Source: Ananas comosus (Eukaryota; Streptophyta; Magnoliopsida; Poales; Bromeliaceae). Taken from it: DNA of 64,000 nt. The translations under genes were made by a program, and so were the position numbers. Under the pieces are notes generated by a model, which saw only the letters and a program-made list of their open reading frames with translations, ran no database searches and was not told the origin of the DNA. The DNA is taken from assembly GCF_001540865.1 (NCBI RefSeq), contig NW_017893421.1, positions 16,665-80,664 on the forward strand, in the 5' to 3' direction. Positions 32,973 through 44,354 of this stretch are shown in pieces (within the stretch, counting starts at the first letter, position 1; each line of letters begins with the position of its first letter).

Positions 32973-35531
32973 TGTCACGCCCCGGGACCGGCGGAAGCCC
33001 TCCCGGTAGCGTGCCCAGACCCGCCATATGTCTACACATATAAGGCGTCTAGAATAAAAGCGGAAGCAAAAGCAAGTAGTATGACAAATAGAAGAAGTGA
33101 AATAACGAGCAACCAATGATATCAGAGCGAGTATAGTTCTAACATCTACACCAAAGTAAAGAAGTAAAGCTAGACAATAAAAGGAGTCATAAGTAGTACA
33201 ATAACCGTCCCTAATACAAAAAATGGTGGTCTCTATGCATGTACGGGTACAATTCTCAACCCCTCACAAAAAGAAAACACGAGAGGTAGACCACCTATCG
33301 AACGATCCCTCGGTAAGCGCGCTAGCCCGAGGCGATACCCTTTCCGCGATCCATGGCCTCTCCCTGCGTGGAAGGCTCTGAAAAACATCGAGAAAAAGAG
33401 GGCGTGAGAACTATAATTTATAGTTCCCAGTGGGCAATTACTGACCTCAGCTCTATGCACCACTAGGCCCCAAAAGAAAAGGGTAAGTACAATAATAATA
33501 GCGATAATGACTGCGATATAAAGGCATAATTAAAATGCTAAATTACTAAACTCAAGTATAAACGATGTCATGGTGATGTAGTCTACGATATACCAAAATA
33601 GTAGTCATTACCTTTATAAATACATTATGATAATTCTGTCATGGCAACAAGTATGCTTTATGCAAAAAGGGACTATCAAGTTATATACATGTCCAACACT
33701 ATGCTAAAAGCACATAAATGCTAATTCAACTACTAAACTATCTAGCTAGTGTATTCACATTCGCAAACACCTGTCGATTTCCCATTTCCAATTAAGGACG
33801 CTACGCAAGTAGGCACAGCTATGTGCCGCCTAAGTGCTGTGTAGCCCACCCAATCCCTACTCTTGAATAGTGTCTGTCCCAACTCGAACCCGTAGGCTTC
33901 TCAATACCGCCAACGATAGCGAAACATAAGTTGCGTTTAGGCTAACTGGCCAAGTGCGCGGCTAAGGAGCGGACCCTCCAGCAAGTGCGAATGAGCACAA
34001 ATAGGCAAGCAAAGCATGCTCAAGTCTCAATATCAATCCTTCTGTCCTAACATGGTACGGTCACCAGAGATCCCGAAGATACTAGTTTAAGTCACAATGG
34101 AAGTTTCAACATTTGCTACGTCGGTAGTGGCCCCTTGATGACAACTTAGGCAATTGATGTTAACATGTATTCCAAACCCTCATGGCTATCCACTAGGTTT
34201 CACATATCTCGAGCTCAATGCCGCTTTATGAATTAGCTCTAGTTCACGATACCTTCTAAATTGCGAATTTGTCATCTTTCATGTACCAAGCTAAAACTCA
34301 AGTTTAAATGCATGAATCGAATCATTTACACTATTAGAAGCATAACAAGTCTATAAAGAATGCTAAAATGCAACCATAATTTCCTCAAGCACTTGCTACT
34401 ACTACGATCCAAAATTTTCATTCATAGTGTAACATGTGGCATTTTAAGCTCGTAAAATTATCATAAGTAAATACATTAGTAGAAATATGCATGGTTTTGC
34501 AATTTACGACAGTATATAGACCATATATGAGAATTTCTCATATAGAGGCTAGGTAAGCCACCGTCGCGTAGGCTCGTTTCGCCGAACAAAGTTGTCCCCG
34601 AGTACTCAAAATACACTAAATAGTTGCCTGACAAGATACAAGGCATTCGATCACTATGAGATCAAACTTAAACAATTTAGCAAAAGGGCCTAACTACCAA
34701 TGAGTGTGAAAAATCTCTCTTCAAGCTCAAAAGAGAGCTACATCCCTTCCAATCCAACCCAAGAAGGTCCCTAACTCCAACCAACATTTAGCTTGCCAAA
34801 AGCCCTAGATCAAAAAAGCTCCCAAATCACCCTAAAACCTCATTCTAGGTTCCATACAATAAAACCTCAATCCAGATGTAGATGGAGGAAAAGGCTACCA
34901 ACTCCAAAGACAGTCAATCAGAGCTCCAAGGGTAAGTTTCTTTGCAACTCAATGCCAAAGCTCCAAGTCAAGCGTTTCAGAGCACCAACAAGGTGGGAAG
35001 AGGAAGAAAGGCAAAGGGATGCTCCAAGCCCAAGCTAGATCCTTCTCCTCTTCTTCTCCTTCTTCTCTCTCTAGCAAGAATGTGGGGAGAGGGTGTGAGG
35101 AGAGAAAATGAGAAGGGAAGAGGGTGGTGTGGCCATATAAGCCATCTAGAGTGACAAAATCCCAAGAGGTCCCTCAAAAACCCAATATTGCATCAGCTCG
35201 GTCTGGGCAATTTTCGCCCAGAGGGACCGGTCTCTCCCCAGCAGGGACCGGTCTATCGCTGCGAACCCGAAAAACCAACGTTCGGGAACCGGTTTCTCCC
35301 AGCGCGGGACCGGTTGCCTCAAGGCTGCCGCAACACTGTTCATAGGGGGGACCGGTCTCTCCTTTTACGGACCGGTCCCTGAGAGCAAAAACTCTCAGGA
35401 CTTATCCAGAATTCCAGTTTTCGAACTTTTTAGGTCGGAAAACATTCTACCACCCTCCACCAAGTGTGGAAAAGCTCGAAATACAACCAAGCACTCGAAC
35501 CTCGCAATTTGCAAAGTTCCAGTGTGTTACA
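32973..35531 (-). mobile_element. Solo LTR, family alpha (alpha-3), inside copy B gag
   Basis: It starts TGTCACGCCCCGGGACC and ends CCAGTGTGTTACA, with perfect duplication GCAAG at 32968-32972 and 35532-35536. Length is 2559 bp. Excision restores the gag frame SSFNSK/GINALFNAL as in copy C. It has six ACCGGT palindromes of the GGGACCGGTC type (35226-35376), and the second hairpin at 33406-33428. No internal domain. Confidence 0.92.
35226..35376. repeat. Three pairs of ACCGGT palindromes in alpha-3
   Basis: Centres are at 35228.5/35249.5, 35290.5/35311.5 and 35353.5/35373.5, giving intra-pair spacings of 21, 21 and 20 bp. The class is GGGACCGGTC/AACCGGTT, unlike the GTACCGGTAC class of alpha-1 and alpha-2 at the same place in the LTR. 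Confidence 0.88.
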
Positions 35532-37354
35532 GCAAGGGTATAAACGCTTTATTTAATGCACTATCTCAAACGGAGTTTACTCGTGTTTCGGCGTGTAGTA
35601 CCGCCAAAGAGATTTAAGATACTCTACAAGTTACGCATGAAGGAACTAGATTAGTAAAGGTCCAAAAATTATAAATGTTAACAAGTAAATTTGACTTAAT
35701 TTTTATGGAAGAAAACGAGACCTTTACCGAGTACTATATGCGTCTACAAGACGTTGTTAATACATGCGCGAACTTGGAAGAGAAAATCCCGGATGCTAAA
35801 GTTGTTAGAAAGATCCTTCGCACTCTTCCGGAACGCTTTCGGGCAAAAGTTGCCGCGATCGAAACCGTAAAGCATCCGGACGAGATGAAAGTCGAAGAGT
35901 TAGTAGGTGCTTTGCAAACTTATGAGATGACTTTTCCTACTAACCAATCTACTTCCAAGTGTTTTTCTAAAAGTACAGGGTTGCGTTGAAATCTACAAAG
36001 GAAGAAGGCGACGACTCGGATTCCGACGGAGATGTTTTGCTCGCAAATTTCGAACATCAATTGGCGCTCTTAACGAAGAAGTTTCACCGGAATTTCCGAA
36101 AGAAGAATAAATCGAACAAGGCTTCATCGTCTAAGCAACAACCTTTTTCTAAATCATCTTCATCTTCTAAATCTAAAGAAAAGAAACTTGCAAAGTCTTC
36201 AAAAGAAATAGATGAATTTGAAGGGGAAATCCAATGCTACAAATGTAAAGGCTACGGTCACATTGCAACGGATTGCCCTTCAAAGAAAACGTATCGACAA
36301 AAGGCTTTGCAAGTAAAGACTTGGGATGATTCAACTTCTAGTGAATCAAGTTCAAGTGACGAAGGAAAAAATGAACTTGCTTTGTTTACTAACTTCTTTG
36401 CCTTCGTCTAACGTTGTTTGTTTATCCTCTATTACTTCTAACTCTAGTATTTCGCCTTCTTTGCATGGATCATCGAGCGACAACGGCGAAAGTGAGGAGG
36501 AATCAAACGACAAGGATATAGCGAAAGTATACAACCAACTTCTTATCGAATCGAAAAAGATGGCCAAACTTAATAAGAAGTTGAGGCGTCGTTTGTTGGA
36601 TATCGAAGAGGAAAACAACAACTTGAAGACAATGAATAAAGCTCTTAAGGAGGAAAGGGAATCAATTTTGAAAAACAATTCGATCCTCCAAGAGAAGCTT
36701 AATGAAGCGGATTCAACGATCAAATCACATAAGGATAAAGTTGGATTTTTGGAGCAACAATTTGAGGAATCGTACAAATCCAATCAATCCTTGATCGATC
36801 AAATTTGTTAACTCCAATCCGATATTCAAAAGTTTTCTTCGGGATTAAAGAAATTGGACCATATGCTTGGGTTGGGTCAAACGAGCAAGTTGGGCCTCGG
36901 ATATGAAAGAACATGTATTGAGAAGGATTCAAAATCAACTTCTAAAGTCTCAACAACTTTGAAAGATAAGGTGTGTCATCAAAGTGGCATCAAAAGACAC
37001 ATCAAAAGAAGTTGCCCGGAAAAGGAAAAGAAGAATCAATCGGCAACTTTGAAACATCAAGCAGGACCCTCTACTACTCGACTTCTCCCACGGAATCAAA
37101 AGAAAAAACAATTAAGTCGAGCACCTCAAAGGAACCGGTTTTCTAATGCTCAACGTCATTTTCGACCGAACCCACAAGCAAACCGTGTGTCTAAGCTTCA
37201 ACGACAAGTTCAACCGAAGCCTCAAGCAACGAAACGACCAACGGTTGATTCAAAATCAAAACGAATTGTGTCTAACGTCGACAACCCAAGACAACCAACG
37301 ATCCAACAAGTGTGGATCCAGAAAGGTGATATCTTTCCTTACTCTTCGTCTTAG

Positions 37355-38330
37355 TTTGTTTTGATTGTTTATGTAATGCTTTGTTTGGTGCTTGTTGCAT
37401 ATTTTTATTCATTGCATTACATGATGATTTTCGTGTGTGAAATTTATTTTTAAAATTGATTTGAGGAAAGGTGTTTTGGAATTTAAAAATTTTTCTTTGA
37501 GAAAGGAAATGATTGAACATCTTTATTTTGGGGAGATTAGAATTTTTCAAAGTGCCTTAACCGAAATTCATCTTGAATTAAATTCATATTAATTATCGGT
37601 TTTACTCCACTATTTATTATTTTGACGATAATTTATTATATGAATTCTTAATACATATATTCATCAAAATTTTGAAATAAAATTTGATCTCTTGGTGTTT
37701 AATTCATCTTGGTTGTGTGTGTTGGATATGATGGATAGATATTCGCTAATAGACCAATATTTGTCAAACTTATTTTCAATTATGAGATGGTCTAATTTAG
37801 GGGGAGTTTGTATTATTTAAAAAAAGAAGAAGATATACTCCTATGTTTAAAAGATGTGGAAAGAGTTACATCCAAAAGGAGTGTGAAAACTATCACCACG
37901 TGTAGGAAAGAGCTACCACTCCAGTCGTCCAATAAGTGTGTGAAGCTACCACATGAAAAAAAATATTTGAATAACCGAAAAGGTTGGAAAAAATAAATAT
38001 ATTAGAATTTTTGGAGGTATAAGGTGGTAGAATGAAAAGATCCCCCGGTGCCATATTAGTTAAATCTCTATTTTGAACGAGTTGCGACAATTTAGATGTC
38101 AATTTTGTTGAATTTCTATAAATCATTTTTCATCAACTTACATCTTGATGGTTTTGAAACATTAGATTATTTTTTATTTCCAAATTTTGATGTTTCGATG
38201 TATTTTGAAATCCTATAATCTTTTAACTTCATCATAAAAATTTTTGCAGTATAATCTTTAATTTTTATGAAATTAATTTAATTTTGAAGGATTTTTGAAG
38301 AAAAAATTTAAAATTTTCGAAATCTGTGAA
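37355..38330 (+). other. AT-rich spacer between gag and the transposon-protein gene, copy B
   Basis: There is no open frame of note. The spacer is conserved in outline with C (54065-55071) and D (62185-63178): a TGGTAGTTTTCACACTCCTTTTAGG-like block (here about 37875-37900 on the opposite reading) and a TTAGTTAAATCTCTATTTTGAACG block (38054-38085). Pol domains would be expected here in an autonomous copia element, and none can be recognised. Confidence 0.65.
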
Positions 38331-38333
38331 AGT

Positions 38334-38876
38334 GTACCGGTACAAAATACCGTGTACCGGTACAAATCACTGTGCCACGTCTTTTATAACCGGTTATAGG
38401 ATTTCGTTTCTCACCCAAATCAAAACGAAATTTCCTCCTCTCTCTCTAAAAATCCCAGGTGGTCTTCTCCTTCAGATCCACGTGTTTTTCCCTCAAGATT
38501 TGTAAGTTTATAGCTCGGATTTAATCATTTGCTCGCGTTTTTGCTATTTTTTCGAAAAATTTCGAGTTGAAGCATGATCTCTATTCTTAATCGTTTTTTA
38601 TGCAATTTTTTGCTGTGAATCAGTATTTTGACATATAATCTTGCTTCTAGAACACTTAGATCAAGTTATAATGCTGTATTTTTTGCTGATCTTTGTTCTG
38701 TACCTCTATATATATGAAATTTCGGGATTTCTGTTCAAATGTCATTGTTGATGAAAATTTTTGCATGATTTAGTTAGAAATAGCGTTAGTATGCATTCTA
38801 TTATTATTAGAAATTTTTTTGCTATTTTTATAGATTTTTTCAAGATTTTGTTCATGCAAGGTTACTTTTTGTATAG
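38334..38876 (+). promoter_or_regulatory. Internal promoter and 5'-UTR intron of the transposon-protein gene, copy B
   Basis: Two GTACCGGTAC palindromes are centred at 38338.5 and 38358.5 (20 bp apart). They are followed by a CTTTTATAACCGGTTATAGG region and a CTCTCTCTC tract. A donor AGATTT/GTAAGT is at 38502 and an acceptor TTTTTGTATAG ends at 38876, six bases before the ATG. Copies C and D keep the palindrome pair (54035-54062, 62151-62178), the donor (GTAAGT and GTGAGT) and the acceptor TTTTTGTATAG. Conservation across three copies supports a separate transcription unit with a leader intron of about 375 nt. Confidence 0.6.
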
Positions 38877-38881
38877 GAAAA

Positions 38882-40276
38882 ATGGCATTTTCGCTCGTGT
38901 TACTGATTTTGGTGCTGATGGCCGCTGGACATGGTCGAGGTGGTGGTAGAGGCCGTCGAGGGGCTTTTAAGAGGACTCATACTGCCGGCGAGTCACCGAG
39001 TTCTATTCCAGATTATCAGGCGAGCTCCCCGGAGGAGGCTAAAGAACATGTTGCTCGTTCTGACAAAGGGAAAGGCATAGCTGGAGAATCATCACGCGGA
39101 GATGGCTCTCGTGCAAGAGAGACTCGCTCAAAGTAAGCCGCGGATGTTCTACCGGAGCGGCGGAGGACGTTTTCGACCAGATCATGCGTAGCGGAGCGAT
39201 ATGTTAACTTCAATGAACTCATCAAGGAGGTTTCGAAATTTGGACGCTTTCTTCAGAGGGTACCGATAGAGCCCGTTGGACGGGTTCCTGCTGGTGCTCC
39301 TTTTTGTGTGGAACTCATTCGGGAGTTCTACATGAACGGGAGGGTACTTGCTGAGGATGAGGAGACAGGGACTTATTTATTTGAGACCTATGTGCGGCAG
39401 CAGAAGGTTGTAGTCACTCCTCACACTATTGGAGAGCTTTTGGGCATGCACCTTGATACCGCAGGGCTTCATTATACTATAGGGATTTATTAGTCTTCGT
39501 CACATTAGGAGACTATTGTTCGAGCTATCTGCAGGGATGGTGTAAGGACGAATCACGCATATGTAGAGTCGAAGGATTTGAGACCTGAATATCATCTTTT
39601 CTTGGTAATGTGCTATAATGTTCAACCAACAATTGGGACAAAGCGGATTCGTTGGGATCGCCCGGTACTTCTATATCTTCTTGGTCACCCGGAGCAAGCG
39701 GATGAATTGAATATCAATATTCCATTCCTTATGTGGCAACGAATGGTGCATGTGATACAGTCTTCGGTACGACGGGATCTACTTCCTTTTCCGTTATTAA
39801 TCACTCGGATTTTGCAGGAGAACAGAGTAGATGTTTCGTGTGAAAAGTACGACACTGGACTTGGACCGATTGATGCAGTAACTTGGGCCAAGTCAGTCAG
39901 CACACTGAAAACATTCCAGCAGACTAAGGGATCATCCAGAGGAGCTTCTAGTTCAGCACCTCCACCTCAAGCAGAGTGTGAGGGATCTTCCAGTTCAGGG
40001 GGAGTGATTACTGTAGAATCACTTCACCATGAGGTGCGCTCTTTAAAGAAGAAGGCGGCAGATCTTACTAAGAAGGTGGAGGTGGGAATGAAGAGGATTT
40101 TGCAGAAGCTAGGCAGTAGGCATGACGGCGTATTTCCTACTCAACCTACCTACACCACTTACACGAGATCTACGTCGAGACATCCACTCATTCCACCATC
40201 CAGTGGTGCTCCTGAGGCTGGGGGATCTGGAGCTGGAGCAGGAGACGATGATGATGATGAGGAGGACACGGAGTGA
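38882..40276 (+). pseudogene. Transposase_32-type 'putative plant transposon protein' gene, copy B
   Basis: This is one reading frame of about 465 codons with in-frame stops at 39137 (TAA), 39491 and 39506 (TAG). It contains YVNFNELIKEVSKFGRFLQRV, PFCVELIREFYMNGRVLAEDEE, TPHTIGELLGM, LRPEYHL, NVQPTIGTKRIRWDR and LNINIPFLMWQRM. These are the conserved core of the putative plant transposon protein family. The N-terminus is a 14-residue hydrophobic stretch (MAFSLVLLILVLMAAG) followed by a GR-rich patch. The C-terminus has a heptad-like LHHEVRSLKKKAADLTKKVE and an acidic tail DDDDDEEDTE. The biochemical role of the family is unknown to me. Start chosen at AAAAATGGC after the predicted intron. Confidence 0.85.
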
Positions 40277-40882
40277 TTTTATCTTTCGAGCTTTAGTATT
40301 TGTGTTTTTCGACTATGTTTAGGTTGCTTTACTTTGCTTTTTTTGCATTTGCTTTAGGACTGTAACTATGATATGACTACTCTTATACTTTCTAGTATGC
40401 TTTCTTTCTATATGCTTCATTTTTGGCAATTTTTGACAAAAAGGGGGAGAGCATAGATGAACAGGTGTTAATCGAAGCAAAGGGGGAGAAGGAATGAAAT
40501 TTCAAGTCATGATGTAATAAGAGATCAAGAACAATGAGAACAATGAGAACAATGAAATTTCAAGGGAGACAAGAACAAAGGGGGAGAAGTGATCAAGAAC
40601 AATGAGAAAAATGAATTGAATGTAAGAATATCCAATGGTCTCAACTTTCTATATCATTTTGGTTAATCTGTTTTTGCAGGAAATCAAGACTTCAAGACTC
40701 CTTAGTTACGTCTAAGTCATAGAGTCTGTTTTAGGAGTTTTTGTTGTATTTATGAATTTCAAATTGTATTTGGACTACATGCGAGGGGTTCGATATTTTG
40801 GTGATGACATTGAACTTTTTTTTTTTAAGATGAAATTTTTGAGTTGTTGTGAGTTTTGTCACGAAATTGCCAAAGGGGAGAT
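40277..40882 (+). other. 3' non-coding region and polypurine tract, copy B
   Basis: It contains TTTTTGACAAAAAGGGGGAG (40430-40449), repeated AAGAACAATGAGAA units (40530-40615), and ends in the purine tract CCAAAGGGGAGAT just before the 3' LTR. The LTR start TGTTAAG has decayed to TTTTAAG. Confidence 0.7.
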
Positions 40883-42015
40883 TTTTAAGTCTTGTGTGTT
40901 GGCAAGTTTCGTGGATTGAGTCGGAGTCTTGAAGGATCAGAGCGTATCGTCGAAGATTGAAGAATCCAAGATTTCGAAGAAATTGGAAAATAAATCACGA
41001 CGTACGTGAATCACAATGCTCAGGTAAGTTTGTAATTCTTGGTATGGTGATTCATACTTAGTTGTAGGCATTAGAATCATAAAATCAAAGTTTAGCGGAT
41101 TAGAAAGTGCGCCGGAACTTTGCAAAACCCGAAACTGTGCAAAAATTTGAAAATTGCAAAGTGTACCGGTACAGCATTGAAAGTGTACCGGTAGAGATTG
41201 TGTTCCGGTACAACCAGCGAAATGTCATCGGTTACACTGTTTCGCAGGATTTTCTATTCCATCATCGTGTAACCGGTAACAACTTGAAAGTGTACCGGTA
41301 CACAATGTAAATTCCTAAAAAACTTTCTAATCTAATTCTAATTGATTCTAAAGTCTATAAATAAGCTATTGGGGTTGTCTAACACATCAAGCATTATGAG
41401 AATACATGTTTGAGAAACTCTAGAGGGTAGGATTTCATCCAAAACCTATTTTCTACAAAATAGCGTCTTTTAGGTCAAATCGAGATATTGTAATTTGATA
41501 TCAATATGTCGATTTGATCTACGCTTCGCTTGGAGTTTTCTTCTTTGGTTTTCCACAACACTCTAAGCGAAGGATCACCATAGCATGATGTTTTTCATGG
41601 ATGGCGTCGTGGATTCGGCGTGATTGAAGGCATTTCGTGGATTCAGATCGTGGGCTTGTGTATTCGAGTGGCGTTAGTGGATTCGGACGTGTGCAAGGCG
41701 TTCGTGGATTCGAATGTAAGGGCGTGGACAACCCGAAGGATTGCGCGAAATTCGTAAGAGGTTAAGAGAGGTCGAGTCCGTGGAATCGGTAATCACCTTG
41801 TAATCTTTCTCCTAGTAAATTATTTTTTTGTGTTGGTCCCGTGGGTTTTTCTCCAAGTTGGAGTTTTTCTACCTAAATCTCGGTGTGATTTTTATTTTCT
41901 GCATTTATTTTTATCGCATTGAGATTTGTGATTTTTTTGGCTATTACACCTGTTCACCCCCCTCTATGTGTTAGATACAATCTAGATAGATCCTTAGGCT
42001 ACCTCAAAACTTACA
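40883..42015 (+). repeat. 3' LTR of copy B
   Basis: It runs from TTTTAAGTCTTGTGTG to CTCAAAACTTACA, 1133 bp, uninterrupted. It has palindromes at 41162-41171 and 41293-41302 plus degenerate ones (GTACCGGTAG, GTTCCGGTAC), and TATAAATA at 41356-41363. It serves as the reference that shows gamma-4 is an insertion in the 5' LTR. Confidence 0.9.
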
Positions 42016-42336
42016 GAGTCGACTACTTAGGGATGTAAAAGGAATGAAAAGAACCAAGTTGTAATAATTATGCTAAATTTGATTGTATTTGGAAGCTAAA
42101 AAGAATTAAAGATGTAGTATGTAAAATGTATGTGAGTTGAATGCTTGTAATAGCATAGTGTTTATGTTTTTGATATCTTCCTTATGCAATCTTTGTTTGT
42201 ATACTGTTCCTGGTTGGAACCTCGCGTATTGTATGGATTGTGACGCCTTGGATGTACAGGGAAAACCCTGTTCGTTCGGCGGTCTGTCGGCGTGCCCGAA
42301 CCGACCAAATAGGCGGGCTCGGGGCTTGACATAGCC

Positions 42337-44200
42337 GTAGTGTCCTCTTGGTATATGCAATACCATTATCAGTCTTTCATTCCGCAGGCGCGTTCCCTTT
42401 AAAGTCCACCATATTGACCTACTAAGGAAATGGATTTTTTGTCAATTTTTATATTTTTGTTTTCTTAGTCGGCAAATATGAGCCAACCTTTATTTATTTT
42501 CTTTTGAATCTGCCTTTTAAAGGCAGTGCACTTATTTGTTCTATGGCTCCATGAATGGTGCTATTTACAATATCTTTTCCTTTTCAATTAATTCTTCTCT
42601 ATAAGATATAGCTTGTCCCTCCCGAAGCTGAATTCGTCCATCTTTCAACAACCAATCGAAAATCAGATTGGTCTTCGACACATCAAATGAATAAGTATAT
42701 GCTGCCACTTGTGCTTTCGCTTCGCTGTATTTGGCAGGTTTTAGCAAAGCGCACTTATATGGCTGGTGATTTTTTACCATCTCAACAACATATATTTTGG
42801 CTTCATCAGCCGAATCCTCGATTTTTTCATATATGTCCAGCTCATCTTGAGCCGAAAATTCTTCAAGGAAAGAAATATTTTTCTCTTTCCCTTCACTCCA
42901 ATCTTTATTTCGACTCCATCTAGGTCGATCTTCATTATTTCCTTTTCTGAATTGCTCATATTGAGCAACCCGAACTTCCAAATCGAAAAGATTTGGAAAA
43001 TACTTGCTTCAAAATGGTCTTTAATTTTGAAATATAGACCATTAAATGCCATTTTGGCAAATTCGAATTCCGACATTCTCACAAAACAACGGCTTCTTGC
43101 CGTTTTGGATCGGTTCAAATACTCCTCAACCGATTCTCCTGTTCTTTGTCTGAACTGGCCAGATCAGCAACCGAAAGTTCCTGCTCTGATCTATAAAACT
43201 GTTCATAAAATTTTCTTTTCAATTCGTCCCAATCTCGAACATAATTGGCTAGCAAACTCGTGTACCAAGTAAACGCAGTCTTAGTTAACGAGGTATTAAA
43301 TAACCTGAGCTTCAGGAAAGGATCTACAGCGGCTTCTCGGCATTGAGCCGTAAACCGTGTGACGTGTTCGACCGTATTTTCGGTCTCGTCGCCTAAAAAT
43401 TTGTCAAATTTCGGCATTTTCCAATTCGCTGGATAAGGATGTTCTATATTTATATTTGTAGGGTAAGGGGATATAAATACAGGCTGCATTGCCGACCTTA
43501 CTCCAACTCCAAAAGTATTTCGGATGGCTTCCTCAATTTGTGCATAAATTTCATTATTGTTTCCTTGTATGGGAACAGGGGCCTATGCTTGAACCCGGTT
43601 CAATTTTAGTGGTAATCAAAGATTTTGTGCCACAAGGTTAACTCCCTATATAGTAGCATTTGGAGCTTGCCCCCCAGCCCTAATCCCTACATTTTGGGGC
43701 TGATATGCTGCCAGTGGCGGGGGAGGAGGTAATCCCCAGGCTATCTCCGATTGCTGGCCGGCATTTAAAATAGCTGGTCTATAAGCCGCTTGAAAAGATG
43801 CCACCTAGTGTTGAGGTTGACCACTTACTAGTGTTACGGAATTTTGTAATACCGGTGTAGCTACAGGTCCTTGTAGACCTGCTATAGGTTGCTCGTTCCG
43901 CGTCAATACTTGCCCTATTCGGGCAATATTTTCGTTAGAGGCCGTAATTGCGACCGGTACTGCATCTAAACGAGCAATACTTCTGTGACTATTTTAGTCC
44001 AATACTTGTAGGACCCGCGTCATTTGTACAAGCACTTGAGCCGGACTTGGCTCTTGTTGGTCAGATTGACCGCTTGTCTCGCCTTCGACTGGTAAGACTG
44101 CTTGACGCTCACCTGCATTATTGGAATTGCTGGCTTAGTCATTCCCGAAATTTCGAGGAACGACCCTGTTACACAAGTTCATGGCATTGTCGTCAGCCAT
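42337..44200 (-). pseudogene. Tat gag, N-terminal and central part
   Basis: The probable start is ATG at 44198-44200 (MADDNAMNLCNRVVPRNF, then a stop). The central block 43115-43489 holds the Retrotrans_gag-type segment: YPANWKMPKFDKFLGD, VTRFTAQCREAA, LRLFNTSLTKTAFTWY, WDELKRKFYEQFY. A frameshift near 43115 leads into CFVRMSEFEFAKMAFNGLYF and then AKAQVAAYTYSFDVSKTNLIFDWLLKDG (42565-42981). This is structural gag of the Tat element, packaging its RNA. It is broken by stops and frameshifts and truncated on the left by gamma-2. Confidence 0.82.
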
Positions 44201-44354
44201 AATGTAGCACACTAGACCTTTGCAAATTGCAAGGTCCGAGTGTTTGGTTGGATTCCACTTTTTCACACTTGGTGGAAGGTCGTAGATGGTATTCCGACCT
44301 AAAAAGTTCGATTCCTGGAGTTTTAGCAAGTCCTGAGAGTTTTTACTCTCAGGG

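Larger units (their letters stand above)
32745..37354 (+). pseudogene. SIRE-like gag of copy B, interrupted
   Basis: Coding pieces are 32745-32972 and 35537-37354. The N-terminus carries RPPLFDGTNYAY*KVRMRAF (DUF4219-type) and the body NETFTEYYMRLQDVVNTC..LRTLPERFRAKVAAIE (UBN2-type gag). A first zinc knuckle is CYKCKGYGHIATDC; the second is damaged (CHQSGIKRHIKRSC, a Cys lost). Between them is a coiled coil (KLRRRLLDIEEENNNLKTMN...). Damage includes TAG for Trp in the N-terminus, stops near 35610 and 35672, a 1-nt deletion near 35985, a 2-nt deletion near 36390 and TAA for Gln near 36810. It ends QVWIQKGDIFPYSSS then stop: pol never follows. Gag would form the RNA-packaging particle. Confidence 0.88.
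28438..42015 (+). mobile_element. Copia-like gag-only element, copy B (complete, nested insertions)
   Basis: The 5' LTR is 28438-32706 (split), followed by a primer-binding site, gag (32745-37354, split), a non-coding spacer, the internal promoter and transposon-protein gene (38334-40276), a polypurine tract and the 3' LTR (40883-42015). Perfect duplication GAGTC flanks it (28433-28437, 42016-42020). Two solo LTRs lie inside, at 28633-31767 and 32973-35531. Own length is about 7.9 kb. There is no protease, integrase, RT or RNase H, so transposition would need enzymes from elsewhere. Its LTRs differ from each other more than those of copy C, so B is older. Confidence 0.9.
21107..42331 (+). mobile_element. 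Solo LTR, family gamma (gamma-2), split by two insertions
   Basis: It begins TGTAATGCACCGAATT and ends CTCGGGGCTTGACA, with perfect duplication TAGCC at 21102-21106 and 42332-42336. Its own pieces are 21107-21607, 25799-28437 and 42021-42331, about 3.45 kb in total. They are separated by solo LTR gamma-3 and copia-like copy B, each with its own 5-bp duplication. Excising all of it restores the Tat gag. It has a hairpin at 28292-28314 and repeat fields at 26440-27735. I see no ACCGGT cluster in it, unlike most of its relatives. Confidence 0.88.
6911..44202 (-). mobile_element. Tat-lineage Ty3/gypsy retrotransposon, dispersed by nested insertions
   Basis: The element's own blocks are 42337-44202 (gag), 20137-21106 (gag/pro linker), 10863-17468 (pro-pol and the end of the antisense ORF) and 6911-7289 (antisense ORF). 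They rejoin when the three solo-LTR insertions with perfect 5-bp duplications are removed (ACTTT, ACATC, TAGCC). The lineage is inferred from a second, archaeal-type RNase H after the normal one, the Tat-like protease signature and an antisense PMD-like ORF. About 9.8 kb of the element is present. Neither LTR is in the window: the left end is replaced by copy A and the right end by the Del-type insertion at 44203. Every coding block has stops, so it is dead and is the oldest layer. Confidence 0.85.

Noticed and set aside
37355..38330. Remnant of copia pol between gag and the transposon-protein gene
   Set aside because: No integrase, RT or RNase H motif could be found on either strand in copies B, C or D; the spacer is AT-rich and only conserved in short blocks.
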